64,000 bases of DNA from Psococerastis gibbosa (GCA_963971405.1 OZ020485.1:13268001-13332000), one strand, 5' to 3'. Shown: positions 1 through 11,125, counted from the first letter of the stretch. A program made the numbers and translations. The notes: generated by a model not told the origin, from the letters alone.

Positions 1-244
1 GTACACACGGACAAGACGTCTTGCAATGTGTAAAAGAAAAGCGAGCCTCCCCTTGTTCAGCTGCCGCTCGCAGTTGCAGACGGTTAATTTTGGGAACAAA
101 ATTAATGGGAAGCATCCGGTAATAGGCCTACTTGAACTATTAATGGAGTTGTTGTTAGCATAGGACAAAATTTAATATGCCACAAAACCTAGCTCCTAAA
201 TCATAGCTTGGGATGCTTGAAATAAAATATGTACAATATACGGA
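1..244. other. no feature recognised
   Basis: AT-rich sequence with no exon-like or repeat signal that I can name. Confidence 0.4.
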
Positions 245-330
245 CTTCGATGGCACAGTGGTAGCTTGTTTGTACTTGTGCGAGTCTCTACACATCGTGC
301 GGTCGGTGATGTGTCGTAACCGAACATAGC
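245..330 (+). repeat. tRNA-derived SINE, family B, copy 1
   Basis: An A-box-like stretch (TGGCACAGTGGTAG) is followed by a segment that recurs at 29752-29830, including the shared words GCGAGTCTCTACAC and TGTCGTAAC. The A box looks like the D-arm region of a tRNA, while the B box is weak (GGTCGGTGA). Two diverged copies sharing a tRNA-like head point to an old SINE rather than a working tRNA gene, because no cloverleaf can be drawn. Confidence 0.5.
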
Positions 331-1561
331 CCATAGGTGTTATCTACAGAGGCGACTGAGGAGATTATTCGGATACATTCATTGAATTGTTTGTATTGGG
401 AATAAATTAATATTTTATAAAAGTACATATGTACATATTGGGTGAAATAACATATATATATGTATATAACGTAAACCCGATTTGCTTACGTACAACATAC
501 TATAGGTATATTATGTAGACTTGCTTCCTGTGCATTATGGATTGGAAACAAAACTCTTATTTTAAATCATTAATAATTACAGCTTTAATTAATATCAAGG
601 GAATAAAGATTACCACCGAAGAGGCATAAAGAAGTATTTTTCTAATCACGAACGTTGTATGGGTAGGTATCGATAAAATGTTAAAAAGATTCTTCAAATA
701 TTAATAAACCAGAGCCAAATTCATATTCTCTCAACAGTAAAATTGGTTTGAGATGAAAAATTCGATGGAAAATTTAATATCGGGAGGAATTTTTCATTAA
801 ATTCCTATCGATACTTGAACATGATTCCCCAGTCCACAGCGGTACATCTTTGCAAAACTTCTTTGTCCCTTTGAGTTAAGACGCATTGATTGTCCCTATA
901 TGAAAAATATTAATCACATTACTTCACTTTCCACTTTTTTCAAGTAACCCCGGATGAGGTGCAACATAAAATGATAAAATGTAATACGTAATGAGGTTAT
1001 CACGCTCAAGCTTCCGCTTATCGAGCGATCTTTGAGTAGTGATACCGCAAAATTCAATTTTAATGAATAATTCAATATAATAAACCATTATAGTACCCAC
1101 TCTAGCCCCCGGGCAAAATATGAATAATATCCCAATGTAAAATAATGGCTAATTATTCTGTATTTGAAATTAAGTATTTTATGTTTCTTTTTCCTATTTT
1201 AATATAATTTTTTTGTTTAAGGTACATGACAATTTGTTAAATATTTCTGGCAAAACTGTTTCATTAAGGAGTCAGCCGTATTTGGTTTTTGCTTTATAGG
1301 AATAGTCTGTCGCAACGTGTCTTCTTCAATTCTCAGTTGCCCCTTATTCTGTGTATTCACTTAAAATAGTTATTTTTGATTATAAGATATTTGTAAAATT
1401 TTCCTATGGGTAGTATGTCTAGTAGTCTACTCTGTATTTTTCTTCTATACTTTTAAAGTTTTTGTTTAATATTTCAATTTTTTGTAGCGGAAAATCCTGA
1501 TCTTATTTTTGTATACATAGAATAGAATCTATTTGATTCTGCCATGTTAGTGGCGGCAACT
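331..1561. other. AT-rich stretch without a recognised feature
   Basis: No coding signal, tRNA-like box, terminal inverted repeat or tandem array was recognised here. Confidence 0.4.
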
Positions 1562-1774
1562 ATTAAATAAATAAAGACTTTTTTGTTCTATCACTAAGCC
1601 AACCTAGCGGAGTTAGGGCTATAAAGCCCTCTCTTACACTCAACTAGGGAGACCCGAGACCGCCTGCTTTACATGCCCTCCAAAGCATGGCCAGAAAATG
1701 TAGCCAGTGTGGGACTCGAACAAACAACCTTTCAGGTGAAAGTCACAGTCCGTACCACTACTCTACATGTCTTG
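1562..1774 (-). repeat. tRNA-derived SINE, family A, copy 1
   Basis: On the minus strand the element opens with a tRNA-like head: an A-box-like TAGAGTAGTGG and a B-box-like GTTCGAGTCCCACA. A body follows (reading on the plus strand through the words GGAGTTAGGGCTATAAAGCC and GGGAGACCCGAGACCGCCTG), and it ends in an (AAATA)n tail near 1562. Closely similar copies lie at 30782-30968 and 59380-59602, with fragments near 3630, 29285, 42284 and 42450. The repeated head-body-tail layout is diagnostic of a Pol III SINE; mobilisation would rely on a partner LINE that I cannot identify. Confidence 0.8.
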
Positions 1775-2368
1775 TATTGGCTTCGTCACTTAACCATCCT
1801 TGGGCTAACGTTATAGTGACTATTAAGAATCCGCCTGAAAACAATAAAATCACTACACTCGTCCTATTTTCACTCTTTTTCACTTGCTGTTATAAAATAC
1901 ACGAATTTAGCTTCATAATCGCCACACTCGCTTAATCGCCTCCTAAAGCACGGTATTGTTTCCAATGAAAACACAATAAAAAGCTTAAAGCTACGTTATG
2001 AAATTATGAAAAGCTCCATGCGAATTCAAGCTCTCCCCCATCAGCTCTGGGAAAATTTCCCTCAATTCCCTCAATTTTCTTAAATGATGCTGTCCAAATT
2101 CAAAAGCTCTCCCCAGCCCGCCGTGACGATCGCCCAATTAGAAAATCGATGAATAATATTTTTTTTTTTTCTGTCTGTGGTAACACAATAGGTCAGAAAA
2201 TACCCATAATTTATTCTTTGCATTTTTCTCTCATTTTTTTGTCTATTGTCGCTACGTTAACTGCTCATGATTGCTGCGGCTAGCAATCAGTCCTGAGAGA
2301 TACGTCCGTAAAATACCTTCTCATTATTATTATTATTATTTATATATTGTTTTACAATACTGTATTGT
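1775..2368. other. unassigned AT-rich stretch
   Basis: Contains a T-run near 2160 and a short (ATT)n tract near 2322-2340. No gene was recognised. Confidence 0.4.
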
Positions 2369-2450
2369 GGGTTAATTGTAAGAGTGGGCCGAAAGGCCCA
2401 AAATTCGCTCATGTGGAAAATAAAGACCATTTTCTTTCTTTCTTTCTTTA
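2369..2450 (+). repeat. LINE/SINE 3' end with (CTTT)n tail, copy 1
   Basis: The segment from GGGTTAATTGTAAGAGTGG to AAAATAAAGACCATTTTC recurs at 60451-60533 with a few differences, and both copies run straight into CTTT-type repeats. A shared 3' end followed by a short tandem tail is how several LINE clades and their SINE partners terminate. Only the last ~80 bases are present, so the clade cannot be assigned. Confidence 0.6.
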
Positions 2451-3527
2451 ATACCTATTTTATATCATCATTATTGTGGTTTTCTGCGATAACTCAGTAA
2501 ACAAAATACAGTACCTAACTCACTTCAGGGGCGTATCCTAATAAACTAATAACTATAGGAACTCCAAATTACGCTCCTGAAGGTTTAGGTACCTATGAAA
2601 GAGGGTGGGCTGTATGAAAATGATAAGAGAATAAGAGAATTAGAGAATAAGAGAATAAGCCTACCGTACTCTGCTTACTCGGTGAAGGTGTAGTACAGTA
2701 GGTAGACCTATTATAATATGTATTGTTTAGTGTGCTGCTGTAATGTGTCTGGGTGTACATGTATTTCAAGTGAATAGGCTACGCTACTTATCTACTGCTG
2801 GAGTCCGTGGCTTGCAGAGTACCCAAAGTAATCCCAGCAGGGGCGAGCACAGTAAACACTGTTTAATATAACGAATAATAACATAAACACGAGAACACTA
2901 CAACCACAACTAATAAAATTAATGTAATTAACAATAGGTAAATAATTTAATAAATATAGAACCTATCGGAGCCGATGCCATATTAAGACTAACTGTAAAA
3001 TGCGGGGATGAGTACCTAGCCGATATCAGGGGTAACTAACCCGCAACTATGTTTAGCCTGTGAAATGCGAGGCATTCACGGACAATTATTATATAATAGT
3101 TTAGAGATGCCATGATAGACACTATTGGGCATGTTGCTGACCACAACATCCCAAGTAGAGCAGTGGTCATGATTGGGCTGCCGAGCCACGGCGGGTTAGG
3201 GAGATTGAGATGGCGACCAATGTTCGACTTCTAAAAAATTTCTTCACAAGTGGCTCATTAATCCTTGCCCTATCAACTCATTAATTTTTTAGCTTGTTTT
3301 CTCCGAATGAATTTTGGCCTCTACGCTCCTAAACTGGTAAATACATTACGTATACCATTAAGGAACACATTCTTACCATTGATAAATTTATTGTATCAGA
3401 CGTATGCATCAACATCCTCTTCAAACACGAAGACTTGGCGCTATGTATGTATGTTCCCAAGTCCAAGCAAAACTCAAAAGAACGTCAGAGATTGTGTTAT
3501 ACGAGTATATTGAATTGAGTATCCCTT
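2451..3527. other. unassigned stretch
   Basis: A small GAGAATAA minisatellite lies at about 2620-2660. No gene was recognised. The 82-codon frame at 3265-3513 has no domain signature and I regard it as chance. Confidence 0.4.
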
Positions 3528-3590
3528 AATATCCTGAAGGGGGTACTTAGTTACTAACAAGGCAGGCAAAGAAGAAGTAAGACCGACTGA
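3528..3590 (+). repeat. short repeat tail, copy 1
   Basis: The words CCTGAAGGGGGTAC, ACAAGGCAG and AAAGAAGAAG recur in the same order at 7708-7785 (CCCTAAAGGGGGTAC, ACAAGGTAG, AAGAAGAAGAGG). They look like matching 3' ends of a truncated retroelement with a purine-rich tail. Confidence 0.4.
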
Positions 3591-3624
3591 AATGACTGAA
3601 CCTTGTTCGTGGACGGGTGTACCC

Positions 3625-3700
3625 TCTGTTACACTCTATTAAGAAGGCTCAGGACTGCCTGCATTACATGCACTCCGAACCATGCCCCGAGGAAAAGCTT
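3625..3700 (-). repeat. SINE family A fragment
   Basis: The plus strand reads TGTTACACTCTATTAAGAAG, CTGCCTGCATTACATGCACT and CCGAACCATGCCC, matching the centre of SINE family A (compare 1633-1690 and 59455-59515). The tRNA-like head and the tail are both missing. Confidence 0.55.
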
Positions 3701-4590
3701 CTTAACAAATTTAGCCTTTAGACCTTAGCGTAAAAAGTAAATAAACTTCATTACATGAAAAAGTAGGTACCTGTATGATTGAAGTATTAGCGGTTCAGAG
3801 GGGAACTGTTAAAATTTTCCCGCGATAAGGCCCTCAAACTAAGAACGATTACTGGTATTTAATAATATAAAATGACTTCAAAGCTAATGTAAAAAGGACT
3901 AACTTATTATAAATACGGTAAAAAATATGAGTAGTTGTTTTTTTTGGAAATGAACAATGAAACTTGTAGAATAATCAATAAAGAGGATACGTAGTAAAAT
4001 ATTAAAAATACGTAGTTTTTATCTACAGTATATTGTAGTAAATATGTAAGGCATTCACATGGTTCTTTACAATTTTTTATTCCTACGAATACACGATTTT
4101 AGGAAATAGGTATTGCAATGACGTTCGTGCGTGGACTATCTCAGAGATTTTCACAATTACATTCGCTGTACCTTTAATTGTGAAAAACCTTTCAAAAATC
4201 CACAGAATCAATATGGAAATCCTCATTCATTTTCATTATTAAAATAGGAGACCAATAACCCAAATTTCAACCCTTGCGCGGTGAAGCCCATCCATTTCAA
4301 CCCCTATGCTATGCAGGCCAATTAGAATATCAATGAATAATATTACAAATTTTTTGTCTGTGTCAGTAGGCTACGTAGGGCTGAGCAACTTATTATGTAT
4401 AGGATAGAATGAGGGGCCTGGCAAAAGACAATGGTGATGAGTCACTCTATATGGATTAACGCTATGGGTCAATCAACACAACAGCCAATTAACTCGTCTC
4501 TTCTACTTTTCTGCTACGTTCTTTGAACTGCAGCTGTTTTGCCGTTTCAATGGGAGTTGTTCGCATTGAAACACCTTTGTTCTTGTGCTA
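3701..4590. other. unassigned AT-rich stretch
   Basis: No feature was recognised. Confidence 0.4.
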
Positions 4591-4721
4591 AAAAATACTT
4601 TATTTGTGGGAGGGGGATTGTAGTATCGCAGGATAGCAAAATAGGAAAGAAAAAATACTTTATTTGTGGGAGGGGGATTGTAGTATCGCAGGATAGCAAA
4701 ATAGGAAAGAAAAAATACTTT
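4591..4721. repeat. perfect 60-bp tandem duplication
   Basis: Two consecutive 60-base units (4591-4650 and 4651-4710) are identical base for base, followed by the first ~10 bases of a third. Identity at this level in an otherwise diverged region means either a very recent slippage or an assembly artefact. Because 60 is a multiple of three the duplication keeps a reading frame open at 4539-4781, but that frame has no other coding support. Confidence 0.9.
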
Positions 4722-4784
4722 CTCATGAAATATCGGTCTTCTTCCTCGAAAGCCTCTTCTATCGAAGATTGGCGATATTAGCGG

Positions 4785-4865
4785 ATATAGAAAATATTGG
4801 ACTTAGCGGATTTGAACCCACAATCTACGCCTAACCGGGGCGTCGTCTTAACCACAGTCCCTTTA
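4785..4865 (-). repeat. tRNA-derived SINE, family C, copy 1
   Basis: On the minus strand the order is TGTGGTTAAGACGACG, close to the D-arm region of tRNA-Ser/Leu, then GGTTAGGCGTAGAT, a clear B box GGTTCAAATCC, and a tail reading into TTTTCTATATCC. The same B box and TTTTTCTATATCCTCG tail occur on the plus strand at 6045-6115, and a more diverged B box plus TTTTTCTATATCTTG tail occurs at 49425-49465. Shared sequence beyond the tRNA part makes this a SINE, not a tRNA gene. Confidence 0.65.
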
Positions 4866-4964
4866 GTTTCTTCTATACCCACTAATTTCGTTTATAACGT
4901 TTATAACCTCTTCAACCAAAGTTAATTTGATGTCAGGGTTATAATATACCAAATAATACTGCAA

Positions 4965-5000
4965 TATAAAGATTGGCGATCATCATGGCAATCAAAGTTC
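4965..5000 (-). repeat. tiny LINE 3' fragment (RTE-like)
   Basis: The reverse strand reads TTGCCATGATGATCGCCAAT, the conserved end of the RTE-like LINE seen at 16865-16990 and 57700-57985 (peptide VQIAMMIANLR). Only about 35 bases remain. Confidence 0.4.
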
Positions 5001-5404
5001 CTCCCAACCCCAGGACAAATGAGTGCCCTAGTAGTGGTTTTTATTTCTGTCATCCGTTTTCAAAAGGAGGCAAGTGCCTTCAATTGAAATTTACAGGAGA
5101 GCCAAGATTTAGTTGTACACGTTTTGTAAGACTAAGGGTGATATTATCCCTTTTTGCTACTTCTCAAGACTGTGACGTGTGCAATAAGCAAGACTTAGTC
5201 CCCTTTTGTGCCCTTATGGAACATTTCTTCAGTCTTACTAGTCCTAATCTGCATCTGTGCTTGAAATTCAAAGCGTTGATATGAAGTTACTAGACTACCT
5301 TCTGCAACTGTCTCTTCACACGTTGTTTTTGAGCATGTCATCTAACGGAAAACATTAGAACCTCATTTTTGTTAAAAAGAGTGACTTGTCCCCTTTTGCA
5401 CATG

Positions 5405-5640
5405 GACAACAGATTTAATGGCGGCAGCTATTCGTCACATAGTCATTCTCGAGCCGCTGTGGCATTTTCTAAGCAAGCCCGCACCACCAGATCTGCCTCC
5501 TTACACCCTCCGATCCGCAGCTTAGTCGGGGTCTTCTAATTCGTTATATTCGCAGCTAGCCACCATACCTTTTGGTCTTTTCGCTGTCCGCCACAGCTGC
5601 GACCCCGCTAGTAGCCTGCAGCTCAGCCCTATCTGAAATA
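5405..5640. repeat. dispersed repeat R3, copy 1
   Basis: About 230 bases are alignable with 24660-24890: shared words include GCGGCA/ACTATTCG, CTCGAGC, TTTTCTA, AAGCC, CGGGG/GACT and CTAGTAGCCTG. Divergence is heavy. The phrase GGACAAATGAGTGC, which precedes the second copy directly, lies about 390 bases upstream here (near 5015), so something of that length may have been inserted into this copy. Class unknown; a LINE 3' region is likely. Confidence 0.5.
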
Positions 5641-5645
5641 TTGGT

Positions 5646-6044
5646 AGTAGAGCCATAAATCAGTGATAAAGTAAGTAAGTGAAATAAAGTAGAAGAAATG
5701 TTCTTGTACAACTAAATGTGCATTATGGCCGTCACTAACGCCGATCTGCCCCAGTCATTAGACTTCATTATTGTAAAAAATAACTTACAATACTGATATC
5801 AAGCCAATGAAGCTCCGAAACTGTGGCCAATTGGTGTTAAAGCCGGACACATACTACGCATCAAAATGTAGAGGAGTATTTTTTCTATTTTATGAAACCT
5901 CATTTATGACTATACGATAGTATACGATAGTATACGATCAGTAGTTTTTGTGCAATTGGACTTTATTTAAAAAAAAAAATCACTGGGTAGGCCTACTGTG
6001 TCCGACTTTCTCTAAAATACTACTACTAGTACATTAGTAACAAT
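5646..6044. other. unassigned stretch
   Basis: Holds a small TATACGATAG tandem (5910-5940) and an A-run near 5970. No gene was recognised. Confidence 0.4.
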
Positions 6045-6115
6045 ACCTTCTGCCTGGTTAGGCGTTGATCGTGGGTTCGAATCCTGAAAATTTCAAGTTT
6101 TTTCTATATCCTCGA
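6045..6115 (+). repeat. tRNA-derived SINE, family C, copy 2
   Basis: CCTGGTTAGGCGTTGATC leads into a consensus B box, GGTTCGAATCC, followed by TTTTTTCTATATCCTCG, the same tail as the minus-strand copy at 4785-4865. The 5' tRNA-like part is decayed or lost. Confidence 0.65.
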
Positions 6116-7707
6116 ATTTCAGTTAAAACATTGCATGTATAGCACGAGCGTTATATTGTAGACCTATATTCAATGACCACAGTTAGTTAAATGTCAGTGT
6201 TGTATATGTATCTTATAATACTGCAATTTGTAGAATACCTTCCTAGGTACAGTATGTATGTACCTACAACATTTTTGAACCGAAGGTGCCTTGTGGACTA
6301 ATAAATAAGGCAATTTGTGGCTCAACTAATTCCATACCTAACCCACACCGTTTACCTTTCCTCACCGCCGTTAAAATCACTTTATGTGCAAATAAAACGA
6401 AAACTTCCATCCCTAATATAACACTTTTGATCCCTTCAAAGACTTAAGTCAGTTTCTCAAAGTCATCCAACGGCGTTTGATGTCTGCAGCTATAGTTTTA
6501 CGAGTTTTTTAAGTCGGGCGAATGGCTGACTTTATGTGTTATACGGCGGGTTTTATTCCACGAGTGAAATCAATTAAGTGCTAAGGACATGAAGTTTACT
6601 ACGTGTTTTAATTCTCTAGCACGCCACCAGGGGCTTTACTGGTCGTAACTCCCTGCCGAGTTATTACTGCTGAGCTGCTGCCGGCCTCAGCAATAAATCT
6701 ACTCTTGTTTCATCCCCCATTTTTTCTTTCAAATTATAAATTTCTAATTTTATTGCTTTTTTTAATATAGCCGTACGTGGGTTTTTGCACTTCTGCTGAG
6801 AAGTGATTTTAAGTAAAATGTCACAAGGTCGGAGGTCAGCACCAGCACCAGAACCTATGTTGGGGACAGTCTTCTAATCTTCATAGAACGTTGTCACTTA
6901 ACTGGTTTGTCAGCTGTTCCCAATCTTAGTGATCTCAATGTTAGTCTATAGGATATTTTTCTGAAACAAGCTATGCGTAATTTCCACATTTTACCATTAA
7001 TCCGCTCCTAGCCCGTGATAACGGTGCATTTCTATCAATACCATGATTTGGGTTATTTTAGCTCAAAATTGAACGAGGAACACGCCATAGTATTCACTGT
7101 TAACCTGAAACACACTGTATTCGTGTAGGTATATATGTTAGAATAGCCGGTAAATTAAAATGAGCAGACCTCTTCGCTGGAACCAAAAGCCAAAGAAGAT
7201 AAAGCGAAAAGCCGAAAAGGGAGCTGCGTGAAATATGATGAGGTCAGTACAATGACAATGGGGAGTCTCGCCCCCCCCCCCCCCGCAAATTCAGCAAACC
7301 AAGTGAGAGAAAATAACAAATGGGAGAGCCCTTACTTTTGGGCATTTCTCATGAATTCACAAGGTGCGATTTCCCCCGTTTCAGAAGTCCCTCTCTGACT
7401 TTATTATAGACCTGGATAATTGAAAATATAACGGAAAGTTACGGTACATGGTGTTTTATGGCATTACAAGTGTTCTCCGAGAATATTTACAGTAAGTGTT
7501 TTTGTGCATAATAACAAAACTGGTACGATTGAGCTTGTATATACATGCTTTCCTGTTAATCAATTAGTACTCGTATATACATACAATGTACCGAGGTAGA
7601 TTATATGAGTAGTTCCATGGTAAATAAATGTCTATGGTAAAATTTTGGTAAGCATAAATATTTTCCCATGCTTCAGCATAAAATTAGGAGAATAATTGAG
7701 AGTTCCT
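6116..7707. other. unassigned stretch with poly-C run
   Basis: A run of about 14 C lies at 7270-7284. No exon or element boundary was recognised in the remainder. Confidence 0.4.
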
Positions 7708-7785
7708 TGACACCCTAAAGGGGGTACAAACAAGGTAGATATAAAAGAATTAAAACAAGAAGAAGAGGAAGAAGAAAATCTTCTA
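7708..7785 (+). repeat. short repeat tail, copy 2
   Basis: Partner of 3528-3590; ends in an AAGAAGAAGAGGAAGAAG purine tract typical of a retroelement tail. Confidence 0.4.
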
Positions 7786-8061
7786 ATTTAGTATGATAAG
7801 GTGGCAATTCCATCTTTCAATATTCCGTCATTTATGCATCAATAATAAGCCTCAACCATATTATAACTTAATTTATAATAGACAAGTTAAGTATCTACAT
7901 AATAGTCTCCTTAAAACAGAAGTCTCATCAATTAATGATGCACAAATAACGGAGTATTGACAGATGGAATAGCCGCCTAATCATAATAATTGCAATTCCA
8001 ACATGAGTTGTAGCCTGCACTTGTTTGATAGTACCAAACATATATTAAATACATATACAGT

Positions 8062-8555
8062 CAAGCCCGTAGCCAGGATTTTTTTTCGGGGGTAGCTGCG
8101 ATCCTATCCAGTGTAAAAAAATTTCTTGAGAATTCAATTGTATCTAGTGTATTCTTTTGAAATAATGGTGTTACTGAGTATATATATATATGATAGCATA
8201 GGCACACCAAACGTCAATTTATAGGCGGAATTAGCTTTGGTGCGAACATTGGCATCATATAATATTTTGCGGATATTCGGTATAAATCGTAATGTTGTCA
8301 TAACGACAGTTTAAATTGCATAGAAATAATATTGCATTTTAACCCAAAGAGGGGGGCTCGGGGGTCTCCCCAGGGGGAAAAAGAGCTAAACAGTGGGGTT
8401 TTACAGCAGCAAAGCTTACGAAGGAATGCATATTCATTTTGCTACAAACAGGGGGGCCCGGGGGTTTCCCCCGGAGGAAGGAAATATTTTCAAAAATTTC
8501 GGGGGGGGGGGGGAATGCAGCCCAATAAGCCCCCCCCCCCTTGCCTACGGCCTTG
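8062..8555. mobile_element. poly-G/C MITE, CAAG..CTTG family, copy 1
   Basis: The termini are CAAGCCCGTAGCCAGG and CCTTGCCTACGGCCTTG, imperfect inverted repeats of each other. The flanks share TACAGT on both sides; the second copy at 62613-63255 has an 8-bp duplication, so this one may have lost two bases. The interior holds direct repeats of a unit containing GTGGGGTTTTACAGCAGCAA and GGGGGTCTCCCC plus a 12-G run. No transposase is encoded, so it is non-autonomous; the 8-bp duplication favours a hAT-like partner. Small frames inside it are by-products of the G/C tracts. Confidence 0.8.
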
Positions 8556-9269
8556 TACAGTACCGGTACATATGTATGTATATATCAACTATTTGAACGA
8601 CCAAAACGACTATTAATAAAATGTTTGTCAAATGGCCCTGATTTCACATTCCAATGTTTAGTCAACCCAATATTTATCCAATCGAAGAAATGTTTGTTAT
8701 GTTGAAGTACACAATTTGAACTTAGGTATTACAATTAGCGAATTTTTCTTGGACTCAAATTTATTGAGTAAATATTTATTCTATGTATTTATTGGATCGA
8801 ATATTGGACGTTAATTTTTTCTGATGTGCTATTATGAAAAAATACGAGCCCCGTCCATGATGGTTTGTTGTGGTATGAATTTGTTTGAATTTAGACTGTA
8901 AAATATTTCGGGGCATGCTTGAGCGTTTAAAAAATAACTTATTCTGGGGTTAAAAATGTACATAAAATATAATAATTGTGAGTAGCACTTTGTATTCGAT
9001 AATCAACCTGTTTGAATTAACACCATAGTACGCCTGCCGAGCACGATACAATATGGGGCCACTGCTAAGTAGAACAGAAATACGAGATAATGATCAAGAT
9101 TCAAACATCAAGATAGCAGAGTGCTGAAAATGTAATGTCCCGAAAATCCACCGCCAGCCTCCCTTGGGATTCCCGGGGAGAAGAAATGCTGCTGGCAGAA
9201 TATTGGAAATTGTCAGCTGGGGAAACAAAAGAGAGTCAAGATTAAAATCGAGACAATGTCAAGAATGCC
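8556..9269. other. unassigned AT-rich stretch
   Basis: No feature was recognised. Confidence 0.4.
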
Positions 9270-9425
9270 CCAGACCTTATAAGAATAGGAATATTCAGAC
9301 AGAGAAACGGGGAAGGGAGGGGGGGGGGGAGGGCTGGTAGGAGAGATGGGACGGGAAGAGGTGCACAACGTCAGAGTCTAATATTCCTTCTCTCATTTAG
9401 ACAGGCAAAGACACAAATGAAAAGC
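9270..9425 (+). repeat. dispersed repeat R1, copy 1
   Basis: Shared in order with 11175-11335: AAGAATAG, AATATTCAGACAG, a G-run of 9-13, GCACAACGTC, GAATCTAATATTC, and CTCTCATTTAGACAG. The two copies lie 1.9 kb apart in the same orientation, so local duplication or two insertions are both possible. Confidence 0.6.
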
Positions 9426-9456
9426 CTGAGGACTGGTAGCAGATACCAGCAGATAC

Positions 9457-9826
9457 AGCCCGTAGGAAATTGGCAACCCGAAATTTATTCCTTTTTATTT
9501 TTTATTTAATTAACTAAGCATGTTATCAAAGATTTGGCTCATCAAAGTTGTAGAAGACTACTTCATGCATCATATTATAAGATATTTTTAATTTTCGAAA
9601 TTGTAGTTTTTTCGTAAACATGCAGATATTTTATAAACAATAACTTTTCACGTAAAAGCGATTTTATAAAAAAAACTACAATTTCGAAAACTAAAAATAC
9701 CTTATTATATGATGCATGAAGTAGTCTTCTACAACATTGATGAGCCAAATCTTTAATAACATGCTTAGTTAATTAAATAAAAAATAAAAAGTAATAAATT
9801 TTGGGTTGCCAATTTCCTACGGGCTG
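9457..9826. mobile_element. palindromic MITE with ~160-bp inverted arms
   Basis: The element starts CAGCCCGTAGGAAATTGG and ends with the complement CCAATTTCCTACGGGCTG, flanked by TA on both sides (9455-9456 and 9827-9828). The arms pair over about 160 bases (for example GTAGAAGACTACTTCATGCA against TGCATGAAGTAGTCTTCTAC), leaving a short AT-rich centre. A TA duplication and a near-perfect fold-back are typical of Tc1/mariner-type MITEs. A decayed relative of one arm lies at about 52195-52395. Confidence 0.85.
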
Positions 9827-9839
9827 TACACTCTTAATA

Positions 9840-10362
9840 GGGGTCTTCACAGTGTTCGTGCTATCGAGTTATACCTAGTTAAGTGTGTTATATCAAGTTA
9901 AGTTAACACACCGATAACCCGATAACCAAGCTAACCAGGGTACTATCCTAAACGCACTTGCAAGTTGGTTAAGTGTGCTATTTAACTAGCGCTGCGATCG
10001 ATAGCTCAGGTTTGACCGCCGCCATCTTTGTTTTTGTTGATTGGTTTGAAACACGCGTTTAAAATTTAGTAGTATTTAAATTTATTTGTATAATCTATTA
10101 TCACAAGCAATTACCGTAAGTACTCAAAATTATAATAACCAAAATGAACAAAAAATATAACCAAATGTGGCACTGGAATAGGGTTCTGCCACTTACTTTA
10201 AAACCGTGCCACGAACGTCTGACTACTACCACGTTGTTTACCCTGTTAAATATAGCATGAGAACTCACTCACGAGGTAGTGGAGGTACACTCACGATTGT
10301 GTGTTAAATTGGATAGCACATCTAACTCGATAACTCGATAACACCAACACTGTGAAGACCCC
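9840..10362 (-). mobile_element. TA-flanked MITE M1, copy 1
   Basis: The ends are GGGGTCTTCACAGTGTT and AACACTGTGAAGACCCC, with TA duplicated at 9838-9839 and 10363-10364. The same element lies in opposite orientation at 19861-20413. A 75-base core (9989-10063) is identical in both copies and contains GCCGCCATCTT, the complement of a YY1/Pho-type motif. No transposase; non-autonomous. It sits 11 bases from the palindromic MITE at 9457-9826. Confidence 0.85.
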
Positions 10363-10429
10363 TATTGATCACTGCTCTATATTCGGTACGTTAAAATTGG
10401 CAATCTGTGCAAGCATACCTGTAAAAGTA

Positions 10430-10650
10430 AGATGCCAAAAATACTCTTCTGTACTTGGTAAGTCATGTATTCACCTGTTACATTGCGTCAATGTCAAGCT
10501 TGTCTCAGCTGGTCCATTATCATTTGGTGTTGGTTGACATTGAAGACGAGTACCGGTTTAGCAATGACGATATATTCATACGGAAACAATATAATTAATG
10601 TCCAAAATACTCAAATTCTTGGGGTCGCTGGGATTGGACAAGAAACCAGG
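10430..10650 (+). repeat. dispersed repeat R2, copy 1
   Basis: Alignable with 61880-62105 (shared: AAGTCATG, TTGCGTCAATG/GTGCGTCAATG, AAGCTTGTCTCAGCT, GTCCATTATCA, GTTGACAT, ATATTCATA/ACATTCATA, GGAAACAATA) and more weakly with 47905-48035. Three diverged copies in the same orientation. Class unknown; no frame spans it. Confidence 0.6.
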
Positions 10651-11027
10651 TAAGCCTAGCATAAAAAGTTCTTCAGGACATCATTATTTTTAAGAATACC
10701 CAAAAGGGAAAACGGAATTAAAAATAAAAAAATAATATCAGGTTTCACAGAAAATTTCAATCGTAGAGCCATAATAGAGGTGTTATAAGGTTAGAAAATG
10801 TTCCTCTACATTTTGGTAACTTATGTCGTTACCAACACCAATTAGGCCTAACTAACACTTTTAACGTTTTGGAACTGTGTCAACAATTCTGAGTGCCAGA
10901 TATTTTTTTTACCGTTTAATAACTGTGGCTCGTTTGTGATGTGATATAAAGTTCATCAAAATGAGGGACATTCTACTTCATAACATTTCATTTGTACACC
11001 CGTAATGTTTTTCAGCCTCAAAAGGAT
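10651..11027. other. unassigned AT-rich stretch
   Basis: No feature was recognised. Confidence 0.4.
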
Positions 11028-11125
11028 TGGAAAGACCCAGACCCGGCGGAACAATTCCCTTTCAGGTTTGAACCTCGACCTCCCGTTTCATAGTTCAGTA
11101 CACTACCAAATGAGTTACCCCGTTA
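11028..11125 (-). repeat. tRNA-derived SINE or tRNA pseudogene, family D
   Basis: The minus strand reads GGGGTAACTCATTTGGTAGTG, very like a tRNA D arm (TAGCTCAGTTGGTAG), and 30-odd bases later GAGGTTCAAACCTGAAAGGG, a good B box and T arm. The acceptor ends do not pair, so this is not an intact tRNA gene. I found no second copy in the window, so SINE versus pseudogene is open. Confidence 0.5.

Noticed and set aside
11028-11125. Functional tRNA gene
   Set aside because: D-arm and T-arm boxes are good but the acceptor stem does not pair and the anticodon arm is irregular.
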